Of a stretch of DNA of 64,000 bases, positions 51,789 through 59,939 are shown in pieces. The stretch's first letter is position 1. Each line of letters starts with the position of its first letter. The translations under genes and the position numbers were made by a program. The stretch is taken from assembly GCA_031399065.1 (NCBI GenBank), contig JANNOM010000054.1:1-64000 (forward strand), written 5' to 3'. The notes beneath the pieces are model-generated. The model ran no database searches. It saw only the letters and a list, made by a program, of their open reading frames with translations, and was not told where the DNA came from. The DNA comes from JADCRZ01 sp031399065 (lineage in GTDB: Bacteria; Bacteroidota; Bacteroidia; Chitinophagales; Chitinophagaceae).

Positions 51789-52847
51789 TTGAAATTATCA
51801 TTGACTTTATTTATAGCCGGTACTTTATGGATGTTTACTTCCGTTTCGACTGCCCAGCAGATTACGGGTGTGTGGAAGGGCAAAGTAGATAATAAAAAGG
51901 TGGAACTGAAAATCATCAAATCGGGTGATAGCCTGCTCGGCACTTCATACTATTACGATTCCAGGAATCATTACCGGCGGTATACGATTAAAGGCTATTT
52001 TGATCCGGCCACCAATGGCGTGATCTGGTGGGATGATCAGTTGATAGATGCCCGGCCGGCATATAATTTCTCTTTACCGGAAAACGCTTTATTGTCGGTC
52101 GCTGATTTTAATTGCCCGGGAGAAAATGAAATGCGGCTGGATGGCAGCGTGTCTTTGCGGGACGATAAGGATATGGCTAAAAGTCCGCTGAACCTTCAAA
52201 AGATAAACACCCCTTTCTTTCCCGACGAATGGGATTTTGTGATCGATAACTATACCTCGGGCGCCAACGATCCCCGCGTTATAGATAGCGTGAACCGCCT
52301 GCGCTATCATCCTCCGGTAATAGCGGAGGAGGTAGCAGTCAACACACCTGCCCCGGTAGAACTACCCCGGGACCCGGCACCCAGGATACCCGTGCCCGAA
52401 GTAAAAGCCGGTGTACCACCTGCAAAGGAAACAGTCCTCACAAATGCCCGGCCGGATGATGTCGAAAACAAATTTAGTCAGCGTAAAAAAGTATTGCAGC
52501 AGGTAATACCCGTTACCGCTAAAAAGATCGAGCTTAAATTCTACGATAACGGCATCATCGACGGCGACTCCATCGCCATCTTCCTGAACGACCGCCTTCT
52601 TTACAAAAACATCCGCCTGGCACTGGAGCCTTTCACGATTACCCTTAACGCCAGTGAATTGCAGGACGATAACGAACTGGTGATGGTAGCCCATAACCTG
52701 GGCAGCATTCCGCCCAACACCTCCCTGATGGTAGTAGAATTAGGCGATAAAACCTATGAAGCCCGGTTATACGCCAACGAGAACAGCAGTGCGCTGGTGC
52801 GATTCGTTAAAAATACGGCCGGTGCAGATGATGGCAAGAGGGAATAA
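51789..52847 (+). CDS. Secreted protein of unknown function, probable TTG start
   Basis: A 352-residue exported protein. A signal peptide (MKLSLTLFIAGTLWMFTSVSTA before QQITGVW) appears only if the TTG at 51789 is used; the first ATG (51831) would leave just half of it. Residues about 23-135 look like a lipocalin-type or DUF-like beta domain (GVWKGKVDNKKVELKIIKSGDSLLGTSYYYD), a proline-rich linker follows (about 180-225), then a second beta domain (KIELKFYDNGIIDGDSIAIFLNDRLLYKNIRLAL, about 245-335). A secreted or periplasmic binding protein is possible. Confidence 0.75.
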   Translation: MKLSLTLFIAGTLWMFTSVSTAQQITGVWKGKVDNKKVELKIIKSGDSLLGTSYYYDSRNHYRRYTIKGYFDPATNGVIWWDDQLIDARPAYNFSLPENALLSVADFNCPGENEMRLDGSVSLRDDKDMAKSPLNLQKINTPFFPDEWDFVIDNYTSGANDPRVIDSVNRLRYHPPVIAEEVAVNTPAPVELPRDPAPRIPVPEVKAGVPPAKETVLTNARPDDVENKFSQRKKVLQQVIPVTAKKIELKFYDNGIIDGDSIAIFLNDRLLYKNIRLALEPFTITLNASELQDDNELVMVAHNLGSIPPNTSLMVVELGDKTYEARLYANENSSALVRFVKNTAGADDGKRE

Positions 52848-52886
52848 ATAATCTGTTAATTACCCCCGTAAGAAAGCAGGTTTTCT

Positions 52887-52894
52887 TAATTTTG
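52887..52894 (+). promoter_or_regulatory. -7 box directly before aguB (leaderless transcript likely)
   Basis: TAATTTTG is an exact TAnnTTTG box with only CCCC between it and the ATG at 52899, so transcription would start at or next to the initiation codon. The -33 element is weak. Confidence 0.45.
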
Positions 52895-52898
52895 CCCC

Positions 52899-53774
52899 AT
52901 GAGCAAAGTAAACGTTGGATTGGTTCAAATGAGCTGTACGGCCGGTAAACAGGAAAACCTCGACAAAGCGATCGTTAAGGTAAAAGAAGCCGCCGCAGCA
53001 GGCGCGCAGATCGTATGCCTGCAGGAACTCTTTACTTCGCTATACTTCTGCGACGTGGAAGACTATGAAAATTTTAAACTGGCCGAACCCATACCTGGTG
53101 CTTCTACCGACGCACTCAGTGCTGTAGCCAAAGAAGCGGGGGTGGCTATAATAGCTTCCCTTTTCGAAAAACGCGCACAAGGTCTTTATCATAATACAAC
53201 CGCAATACTGGATGCCGACGGCACTTACCTGGGCAAGTACCGCAAGATGCATATACCGGACGATCCTGCTTATTACGAGAAGTTTTATTTTACGCCCGGC
53301 GACCTGGGATACAAAGTATTCCGTACCCGGTTTGCCACTATAGGGGTGCTTATATGCTGGGATCAATGGTACCCCGAAGCGGCCCGCATTACTTCGCTGA
53401 TGGGCGCAGAGATATTATTTTACCCTACGGCCATTGGCTGGGCCAGCAGCCAGGATGAAGATACCAACCTGGAACAATACAATGCCTGGCAGACCATTCA
53501 GAAATCGCATGCCGTAGCAAACGGGGTGCATGTGGTAAGCGTAAACAGGGTAGGGATCGAACAGGACGGACTGATGCAGTTCTGGGGCGGCTCCTTTGTA
53601 GCCAATCCCTTCGGTACCGTATTGTATAAGGCATCGCATATAAATGAAGAAGTGGTGGTACAGGAAATAGACCTCGGTAAAACCGAGCAATACCGCACCC
53701 ACTGGCCATTTTTGAGAGACAGGCGGATAGACTCCTACCAACCGATAACTAAAAGATATATTGACCAGGACTGA
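52899..53774 (+). CDS. aguB: N-carbamoylputrescine amidase
   Basis: AguB hydrolyses N-carbamoylputrescine to putrescine, CO2 and ammonia, in the arginine-agmatine route to polyamines. The 291-residue nitrilase-fold protein has the Glu-Lys-Cys triad in CLQELF, YRKMHIPDDPAYYEKFYFTPG and VLICWDQWYPEAAR; DDPAYYEKFYFTPGD is specific for this subgroup. It lies 11 bp before aguA, which supplies its substrate, so the two form an operon. Confidence 0.96.
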   Translation: MSKVNVGLVQMSCTAGKQENLDKAIVKVKEAAAAGAQIVCLQELFTSLYFCDVEDYENFKLAEPIPGASTDALSAVAKEAGVAIIASLFEKRAQGLYHNTTAILDADGTYLGKYRKMHIPDDPAYYEKFYFTPGDLGYKVFRTRFATIGVLICWDQWYPEAARITSLMGAEILFYPTAIGWASSQDEDTNLEQYNAWQTIQKSHAVANGVHVVSVNRVGIEQDGLMQFWGGSFVANPFGTVLYKASHINEEVVVQEIDLGKTEQYRTHWPFLRDRRIDSYQPITKRYIDQD

Positions 53775-53785
53775 TACCCGCATAC

Positions 53786-54835
53786 ATGAAAGCTACCACC
53801 GGCACACCCAAAGAACAAGGATATTTTTTTCCTGCTGAATTTGCCCTCCATGAAGCCACCTGGCTAAGCTGGCCACATAAAGAAGCATCCTGGCCCGGCA
53901 GGCTGGAGATGGTGTACCCGGCATATAGCTTGTTCGTAAAACACCTCGCAGAAAGTGAACGGGTGCGCATTAACGTGACAAATGAAGCTATGCGCGAAGA
54001 TGCGGTAGCGCACCTGCTGAAAGCCGGAGTGAACCTGGAGAAAGTCCGCTTTTACTTTCATCCCACCAACGATGCCTGGTGCAGGGATCATGGTCCCGCT
54101 TTCCTGGTAAATAAAGACGCATCCAGGGGCAAGGCGATCGTGGACTGGGGTTATAATGCCTGGGGCGGCAAGTATCCGCCTTACGACCTGGATGACGTGA
54201 TACCGACACTGGTTGGCAGTCACCTCGACCTGCCCGTATTTCACCCGGGCATCGTTATGGAAGGTGGTTCGGTGGAATTTAACGGCATGGGCACCGTGCT
54301 TACTTCGACGGCCTGCCTGCTGAACGAAAACCGGAACCCCCACCTGAACCAGCAGCAGATCGAAGAATACCTGGTGCAGTATTACGGGGTGGAGCAGGTA
54401 CTGTGGGTAGACGAAGGCATTGTAGGCGACGATACCGACGGACATATAGACGACACTATCCGGTTTGTAAATGAAGACACGGTATTGACCATAACGGAAG
54501 AAAATGTGCACGACGAAAATTATTTTCTGCTGCAGCACAACCTGAAACAGCTTCACCAGATGCGCCTGCTTAACGGCAAACAACTGAACATCATCGAACT
54601 GCCTATGCCCGACCCCGTGGTATACGAAAACCAGCGTTTACCGGCTTCCTATGCCAATTTTTACATTGCCAATAACGTGGTGATAGTGCCCACTTACCGC
54701 TGCGATAAAGATGATAAAGCCCTCTTAATTATCCAGGAGGCATTTCCCGGGAGAAAAGTGGAAGGGATCGATTCCACCGATATTATCTGGGGACTGGGAA
54801 GTTTCCACTGTCTTAGCCAGCAGGAGCCCCTATAA
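53786..54835 (+). CDS. aguA: Agmatine deiminase
   Basis: AguA converts agmatine to N-carbamoylputrescine and ammonia. The 349-residue protein has the family segments WLSWPHKEASWPGR (residues about 30-43), NDAWCRDHGPAFLV (about 92-105), HPGIVMEGGSVEFNG, and DDTDGHIDD, and ends GLGSFHCLSQQEP with the catalytic Cys in SFHC. Length is normal. Together with aguB it provides the two-step agmatine-to-putrescine path; arginine decarboxylase is not in the window. A palindrome overlaps its stop codon. Confidence 0.97.
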   Translation: MKATTGTPKEQGYFFPAEFALHEATWLSWPHKEASWPGRLEMVYPAYSLFVKHLAESERVRINVTNEAMREDAVAHLLKAGVNLEKVRFYFHPTNDAWCRDHGPAFLVNKDASRGKAIVDWGYNAWGGKYPPYDLDDVIPTLVGSHLDLPVFHPGIVMEGGSVEFNGMGTVLTSTACLLNENRNPHLNQQQIEEYLVQYYGVEQVLWVDEGIVGDDTDGHIDDTIRFVNEDTVLTITEENVHDENYFLLQHNLKQLHQMRLLNGKQLNIIELPMPDPVVYENQRLPASYANFYIANNVVIVPTYRCDKDDKALLIIQEAFPGRKVEGIDSTDIIWGLGSFHCLSQQEPL

Positions 54836-54858
54836 AACTAATGATTGTTAGTTTTATA
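54831..54858. repeat. Perfect inverted repeat over the aguA stop
   Basis: TATAAAACTAA (54831-54841) and TTAGTTTTATA (54848-54858) are exact 11-bp arms with a 6-nt loop. It overlaps the aguA TAA and lies 13 bp before the -7 box of the next gene. It could be a weak terminator or an operator. Confidence 0.5.
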
Positions 54859-54870
54859 CCTATATTCTCC

Positions 54871-54878
54871 TATTTTTG
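54871..54878 (+). promoter_or_regulatory. -7 box of the acyl-CoA dehydrogenase gene
   Basis: TATTTTTG matches TAnnTTTG, 18 bp before the ATG at 54897. Confidence 0.45.
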
Positions 54879-54896
54879 TTGCATCAAAAATAACTT

Positions 54897-56051
54897 ATGC
54901 AATTTACGCTGAACGAAGAACACCGGATGATACAACAGGCTGCCCGGGATTTTGCCATTACGGAATGTTTGCCTGGAGTGATAGAGAGAGACGAGCAACA
55001 GCGATTTCCCAAAGAGCAGATTACCCGGCTCGCGGAGCTGGGGTTTATGGGCATGATGGTGGAACCAGAGTATGGCGGTTCGGGTATGGATACCATAAGC
55101 TATGTACTGGCCATGGAAGAAATAAGCAAGATAGACGCCAGCGTAAGCGTGTGCATGAGTGTGAATAATAGCCTCGTTTGTTACGGGCTCCAGGCTTTTG
55201 GAACGGAAGAACAGAAACGGCAATACCTGGTGCCGCTTGCCCAGGGTAAAAAAGACGGGGAACTATATATAGGTGCTTTCCTGCTGAGTGAGCCGGAAGC
55301 GGGCAGCGACGCTACCTCCCAGCGTACTACCGCGGAAGACAAAGGCGACCATTATGTATTGAACGGCACCAAGAACTGGATCACGAACGGTAATTCCGCA
55401 TCGGTTTACCTGGTAATTGCACATACCGATGTATCTAAAGGAAGCAGGGGCATCAATGCTTTTATCGTTGAAAAAAACCAGGAAGGAGTGGTGATAGGTG
55501 CTAAGGAAAACAAAATGGGCATCCGGGGAAGCGATACACATAGTATCCTTTTTAACGACGTGATAGTGCCAAAGGAAAACCGCATTGCGGAAGACGGGTT
55601 TGGTTTTGCCTTTGCCATGAAAACCCTGGCGGGCGGAAGAATTGGTATCGCCAGTCAGGCGCTCGGCCTTGCCAGCGGGGCGTTCGAGCGGTCGCTGCAA
55701 TACGCGAAGGAGCGTAAGGCCTTTGGTAAAGAGATCATGCAGCACCAGGCCATACAGTTTAAACTTGCCGATATGGCCACGAGGATAGAAGCCTCCCGGC
55801 TCCTATGCCTGAAGGCGGCTTTTGAAAAAGACAATGGCATGGATTATGCGCTCAGTTCATCTATGGCCAAGGTATTCGCTTCTGAAACGGCTATGTGGGC
55901 AACCGTGGAAGCCGTGCAGATACATGGCGGTTACGGATACGTAAAAGAATACCATGTAGAACGGATGATGCGCGATGCCAAGATCACCCAGATATATGAA
56001 GGCACCAGCGAGGTACAGCGGATCGTGATAGGCCGGAGTATTCTTAAATAA
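54897..56051 (+). CDS. Acyl-CoA dehydrogenase
   Basis: A 384-residue FAD enzyme of beta-oxidation or branched-chain degradation that makes trans-2-enoyl-CoA and passes electrons to EtfAB. It has GAFLLSEPEAGSDATSQRTTAE (residues about 123-144), YVLNGTKNWITNGNSA, FGKEIMQHQAIQFKLADMATRIEASRLLCLKAA, and the C-terminal RDAKITQIYEGTSEVQRIVIGR, with the catalytic Glu in YEGTSE. Length and motifs fit short-/butyryl-CoA-type enzymes; chain specificity is not certain. YggS follows after 6 bp. Confidence 0.95.
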   Translation: MQFTLNEEHRMIQQAARDFAITECLPGVIERDEQQRFPKEQITRLAELGFMGMMVEPEYGGSGMDTISYVLAMEEISKIDASVSVCMSVNNSLVCYGLQAFGTEEQKRQYLVPLAQGKKDGELYIGAFLLSEPEAGSDATSQRTTAEDKGDHYVLNGTKNWITNGNSASVYLVIAHTDVSKGSRGINAFIVEKNQEGVVIGAKENKMGIRGSDTHSILFNDVIVPKENRIAEDGFGFAFAMKTLAGGRIGIASQALGLASGAFERSLQYAKERKAFGKEIMQHQAIQFKLADMATRIEASRLLCLKAAFEKDNGMDYALSSSMAKVFASETAMWATVEAVQIHGGYGYVKEYHVERMMRDAKITQIYEGTSEVQRIVIGRSILK

Positions 56052-56057
56052 AAGATT

Positions 56058-56732
56058 ATGGCGGTAAATATAGAAGTGTACGAAAAATTACGGAACGAGC
56101 TTGATGACAACGTAACGCTGGTATCGGTATCGAAGAAAAAACCCATTGCCGATATACAGGAACTGTATGACCTGGGGCACCGCGACTTTGGCGAGAATTA
56201 CGTACAGGAGCTGATACAAAAACAGTTGTTGCTGCCCAACGATATCCGCTGGCACTTTATCGGCCATCTCCAACGAAACAAGGTAAAATACCTCGCACCG
56301 TTCGTACACCTTATTCATGGGGTAGACAGTTACCAGTTGCTCGAAGAAATTAACCGGCAGGGAGAAAAGAACAACCGCATTATCGGCACCCTGCTGCAGG
56401 TACATATAGCGAAAGAAGAAACCAAATTCGGGTTTGATGGCACAGAGCTGATTACTATGGCCGGCGACCTGCACAAGTATAAATTGCTTAACCAGTTGCA
56501 ATATGTAAAGGTCTGCGGACTGATGGGAATGTGCTCCCAGACAGATGATACCGCGCAAATAGATAAAGAATTTAAATACCTCAGGAACCTTTTCGAAGAA
56601 GCATCCGCTATTATTCATGACCCATGTTTCGACACCCTGAGCATGGGAATGAGCGGCGATTATAAAACGGCCATAAAGAATGGCAGCAATATGGTGAGAA
56701 TAGGAAGCCTTTTGTTTGGCGAACGGGCATAA
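56058..56732 (+). CDS. YggS/PROSC-family pyridoxal phosphate-binding protein
   Basis: A 224-residue single-domain TIM-barrel protein that holds PLP and keeps its level balanced, without known catalysis. The PLP lysine lies in VTLVSVSKKKP (residues about 19-29), followed by GHRDFGENYVQELIQK, WHFIGHLQRNKVKYLAPFVHLIHGVDS, and LSMGMSGDYKTAIKNGSNMVRIGSLLFG, all family hallmarks. It is in a run with acyl-CoA dehydrogenase upstream (6 bp) and mutS2-like downstream (19 bp). Confidence 0.95.
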   Translation: MAVNIEVYEKLRNELDDNVTLVSVSKKKPIADIQELYDLGHRDFGENYVQELIQKQLLLPNDIRWHFIGHLQRNKVKYLAPFVHLIHGVDSYQLLEEINRQGEKNNRIIGTLLQVHIAKEETKFGFDGTELITMAGDLHKYKLLNQLQYVKVCGLMGMCSQTDDTAQIDKEFKYLRNLFEEASAIIHDPCFDTLSMGMSGDYKTAIKNGSNMVRIGSLLFGERA

Positions 56733-56751
56733 AATACAGAAATTTGCATTC

Positions 56752-58866
56752 ATGAAATTGTTTCCCGCCTCAGCGGCCGTGCAACTGGAGTTTGATAAAG
56801 TGAGAACCCTGCTGGCCGAACATTGCAGAACCGAACACGCCATCACCAAAGCCCTCGACCTGCGCATACATACCCGCCGTGAATTTATAGAAGTGGAACT
56901 GCGCCAGAGTCATGAGTTCCGGCAACTGCTTTCCAATGGCATTTATTTTCCCAACGATCATGTGCTGAACATAGCCAAAGACATTAAATTGCTTGGCATT
57001 CCCGGGGCAGTATTGAGCGGAGAGCAATTCGTACAACTGCGTAAACTGCTCGAAAACGTCCACAGCCTTTTCCGCTGGTTCGATCCTGAAAGAAGAACTG
57101 CTTATGGTGCGCTCGCTAAAGTGATCGATACCACATATTATGAAAAGGTGATACTCCTAATGATCAACGAGGTAATCGATGAAGACGGGCAGGTAAAAGA
57201 CAACGCATCGGAAGAACTGGCTTCTATCCGGATGAACCTTTACCGCAAAAGAAATGAGCTCAGAAAGATGTTCGACCGCATCGTGCAGAAACTGAATAAA
57301 CAAGGCTACCTGGCAGATATAGAAGAAGGCTTCCTGAACGGAAGAAGAGTGGTAGCCGTATTCGCGGAACAGAAAAGGATCGTAAAAGGTATACTGCACG
57401 GCGAAAGCGATACCCAGCGAACCTCGTTTATAGAACCGGAAGAAACCATTGAACTCAATAACCAGGTATTTTCGCTGGAGCATCAGGAAGGCAGGGAAGT
57501 ACAGCGTATCTTAAAAGAACTCACTGCCCGCCTTTCGGTATATGCTTCCCTGCTGACTGCCTACCACCTGGTGGTGGGAGAATACGACTTTATAAGGGCT
57601 AAGGCCCGGCTGGGGATCGATATGCAGGCCGAGTACCCTGTAGTGGTGGATAAAGCCCATATAGAACTTGTAAATGCCTACCACCCCCTGCTTTACCTGT
57701 ATAATAAAAAAGCCGGTAAAACAACTATACCGGTATCTTTAACACTCGACGAAAAGAATCGCATACTCGTTATCAGCGGACCCAATGCCGGGGGCAAAAC
57801 GGTAACGCTTAAAACCGTGGGTCTCCTGCAGATGATGGTTCAGAGCGGACTGCTGATACCGGTGCACCCATCCTCCCAACTGGGTATATTTAAACAACTG
57901 ATGATTCATATAGGCGATACCCAAAGCCTGGAATTTGAGCTAAGCACTTATAGCTCTCATTTAAAAAATATGAAGCATTTCATGGAAGTGGCCAACGGCA
58001 GAACCATGTTCTTCATAGACGAGCTGGGCAGCGGAAGCGATCCCAACCTGGGAGGTTCTTTTGCAGAAGTGATTATGGAGGAACTGGCCAGGAAACATTC
58101 TTATGGTATAGTAACCACTCACTACCTTAACCTGAAGGTAATGGCTAATAAAGTACCCGGTATCATAAACGGTGCCATGGCATTCGATGAAAAAAACCTG
58201 ATGCCCATGTACCGGCTGATAGTAGGTAAACCCGGAAGCTCGTATACATTTTCCATTGCGGAGCGGATAGGGCTCGACAAAAGCCTGATTGCCCGGGCGC
58301 GGCAGTTGGTAGAAGAGGATCATTTTCGACTGGATAAGCTACTTAACCGGACAGAGCAGGACCTGCAACAGATCGACGTAGAGAAAAAAGAGCTTCAGAA
58401 GCTCATGAAAGAAAATGAGCGGCTAAAGAAGGAAATGGAGCAACTGATGGATAAGGAAAAGCACAACCAGCAGGTGGAGCTCCTCAAATATCAGAATAAG
58501 ATTACGGAAGAACGCACCACGTACCTCAAAGACCTGGAACGCAAACTAAGGCAGATGGTGCTGGAATGGCGTAAAACGGATGACAAAAACAAAGTGCTGA
58601 ACGAAATACAGAACCTGCTTTTTAAGAAAAATGAATCGCAGGTGGTTAATAAACTACAGAAAAAGATCGACCAGAAATACGCCGAAGTGCAGGAGACCAT
58701 CCATGTTGGCACGAAAGTAAAGATGAAAAAAAACCACCAGGTGGGCGAAGTGCTGGAAATACGGGGAAAAAAGGCGGTGGTAAAAATAGGCCTGTTACCC
58801 ATGCAGGTAGATCTTAAAGACCTCGTAGCCGTAATTGAGAAAGCGGAAGGCAGCACCGCCCTATAA
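56752..58866 (+). CDS. MutS2-type ATPase lacking the Smr nuclease domain
   Basis: A 704-residue MutS-superfamily protein. The N-terminal part is the helical lever/clamp region (residues 1-290). The ATPase has Walker A GPNAGGKTVTLK (about 342-353) and Walker B TMFFIDELGSGSDPNLGG, then TTHYLNLKVMA. A long coiled coil (about 520-620) and a small beta domain (KKNHQVGEVLEIRGKKAVVKIGLLPMQV) complete it. MutS2 proteins commonly end with an Smr domain, which is absent here: the chain stops at EKAEGSTAL. MutS2 acts on recombination intermediates or collided ribosomes rather than mismatches. I chose the ATG at 56752 for its family-like start. Confidence 0.92.
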   Translation: MKLFPASAAVQLEFDKVRTLLAEHCRTEHAITKALDLRIHTRREFIEVELRQSHEFRQLLSNGIYFPNDHVLNIAKDIKLLGIPGAVLSGEQFVQLRKLLENVHSLFRWFDPERRTAYGALAKVIDTTYYEKVILLMINEVIDEDGQVKDNASEELASIRMNLYRKRNELRKMFDRIVQKLNKQGYLADIEEGFLNGRRVVAVFAEQKRIVKGILHGESDTQRTSFIEPEETIELNNQVFSLEHQEGREVQRILKELTARLSVYASLLTAYHLVVGEYDFIRAKARLGIDMQAEYPVVVDKAHIELVNAYHPLLYLYNKKAGKTTIPVSLTLDEKNRILVISGPNAGGKTVTLKTVGLLQMMVQSGLLIPVHPSSQLGIFKQLMIHIGDTQSLEFELSTYSSHLKNMKHFMEVANGRTMFFIDELGSGSDPNLGGSFAEVIMEELARKHSYGIVTTHYLNLKVMANKVPGIINGAMAFDEKNLMPMYRLIVGKPGSSYTFSIAERIGLDKSLIARARQLVEEDHFRLDKLLNRTEQDLQQIDVEKKELQKLMKENERLKKEMEQLMDKEKHNQQVELLKYQNKITEERTTYLKDLERKLRQMVLEWRKTDDKNKVLNEIQNLLFKKNESQVVNKLQKKIDQKYAEVQETIHVGTKVKMKKNHQVGEVLEIRGKKAVVKIGLLPMQVDLKDLVAVIEKAEGSTAL

Positions 58867-58952
58867 AAGGCGTATGGTTCTGTTGGCATAATTTTAGGGC
58901 TATTTAATCCATTGCCATCTTATCAGTATATTCATTACCTAAAATAACAGAA

Positions 58953-59267
58953 ATGAAAGCAGCACCTAATGAAAAAATGCAAGAGGGCCAGAAAGGGCCG
59001 GGAGGACAGGACTCCGTTAACTCCGGAAGATCTGACCAGGGACAAAAAAGCGAGCCGGTGAATTACGGATACGAAAACGGTATTGCCAAGCCGGATGCCC
59101 AACGCCAGGACGGAGAAAATCCGGACGAAGACGGTAGAAACAAGGAATGGCAGGACCGTGCCCGGGTAAATCTTGAAAACACTCCCCCGGATACCATCAC
59201 TAATATAGAACGTAATTTTGAAGAAGAGGAAAACGCAGAAAAACCTAAAAAAGACACTTTTTACTAA
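58953..59267 (+). CDS. Small acidic, disordered protein
   Basis: 104 residues, almost no hydrophobic core, rich in Gly, Glu, Asp, Asn, Gln and Pro (GQKGPGGQDSVNSG; GENPDEDGRNKEWQDR). No signal peptide or membrane segment. It is likely intrinsically disordered. No family recognised; a stress or desiccation-type protein is possible, but there is no direct evidence. A bidirectional terminator follows. Confidence 0.65.
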   Translation: MKAAPNEKMQEGQKGPGGQDSVNSGRSDQGQKSEPVNYGYENGIAKPDAQRQDGENPDEDGRNKEWQDRARVNLENTPPDTITNIERNFEEEENAEKPKKDTFY

Positions 59268-59275
59268 ACATACCA

Positions 59276-59332
59276 GGGTATTAAAACAGGAAGCCGCCCC
59301 TTACTAGAGGGCGGCTTCCTGTTTTAATATCC
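59276..59332. terminator. Long bidirectional terminator
   Basis: The arms 59279-59299 and 59309-59329 are perfectly complementary over 21 bp (core AACAGGAAGCCGCCC with GGGCGGCTTCCTGTT), extended by a G-T pair and GG/CC outside; the loop is 9 nt. A and T runs flank the GC core on both sides, so it can end both convergent genes. Confidence 0.85.
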
Positions 59333-59345
59333 CGTAAAGTTGTAG

Positions 59346-59813
59346 TTACCATTTATCTACTTCTTCATCGTTTACCGCTGCTGCGGGTGCTATAACTACG
59401 TCCGCTGCTGGTTCCGCGACGGGCATAGCAGGCTCATGACTGGTAACCGTGGGTTCCAAATCTGTATCAGGTATTTCACGTGTTTCGGTGTTTTCTGTTT
59501 CCATTCCATCATATCCTTCCTGCTGATCGTGATTATACGCGTCGAAATCAAAGTCCGGCATCAGGTCCGTTTTTACATAGTCAACCGCTTCCGTCAGCGC
59601 TTTTAGAAACTTGTTAAAATCTTCTTTATAAAGAAAAATCTTATGCCTATCATACCCATTCTCATTGAACTTCTTACGACTTTCCGTGATAGTAAGATAG
59701 TAGTCGTTGCTACGGGTAGCCCTTACATCAAAGAAATACGTTCTGCGCTTTCCCGCCCTGATGCGTTTGCTATAAACGCTCTCCATTCTTTTTTCGTTGT
59801 TTTCGTACGACAC
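59346..59813 (-). CDS. PUR-family DNA/RNA-binding protein (DUF3276)
   Basis: A 155-residue protein of the bacterial PUR-alpha-like family. Residues about 10-85 carry the PUR repeat (VYSKRIRAGKRRTYFFDVRATRSNDYYLTITESRKKFNENGYDRHKIFLYKEDFNKFLKALTEAVDYV in outline), with basic and aromatic residues for single-stranded nucleic-acid binding. The remaining 65 residues are acidic and Ala/Pro-rich, a disordered tail. The family is characteristic of Bacteroidota and spirochetes; its cellular role is not established. Confidence 0.9.
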   Translation of the reverse strand: MSYENNEKRMESVYSKRIRAGKRRTYFFDVRATRSNDYYLTITESRKKFNENGYDRHKIFLYKEDFNKFLKALTEAVDYVKTDLMPDFDFDAYNHDQQEGYDGMETENTETREIPDTDLEPTVTSHEPAMPVAEPAADVVIAPAAAVNDEEVDKW

Positions 59814-59939
59814 AATGATAGATTTTACAGTTTACAATTTCGGCATTAAAAAATCAGCTACAAATATAATATTGTTTTTCAATTGACCAAATTGAATATA
59901 ACGTGGTCAAACGCCGTAAATAAAAGCTAGTAGCGGAAT

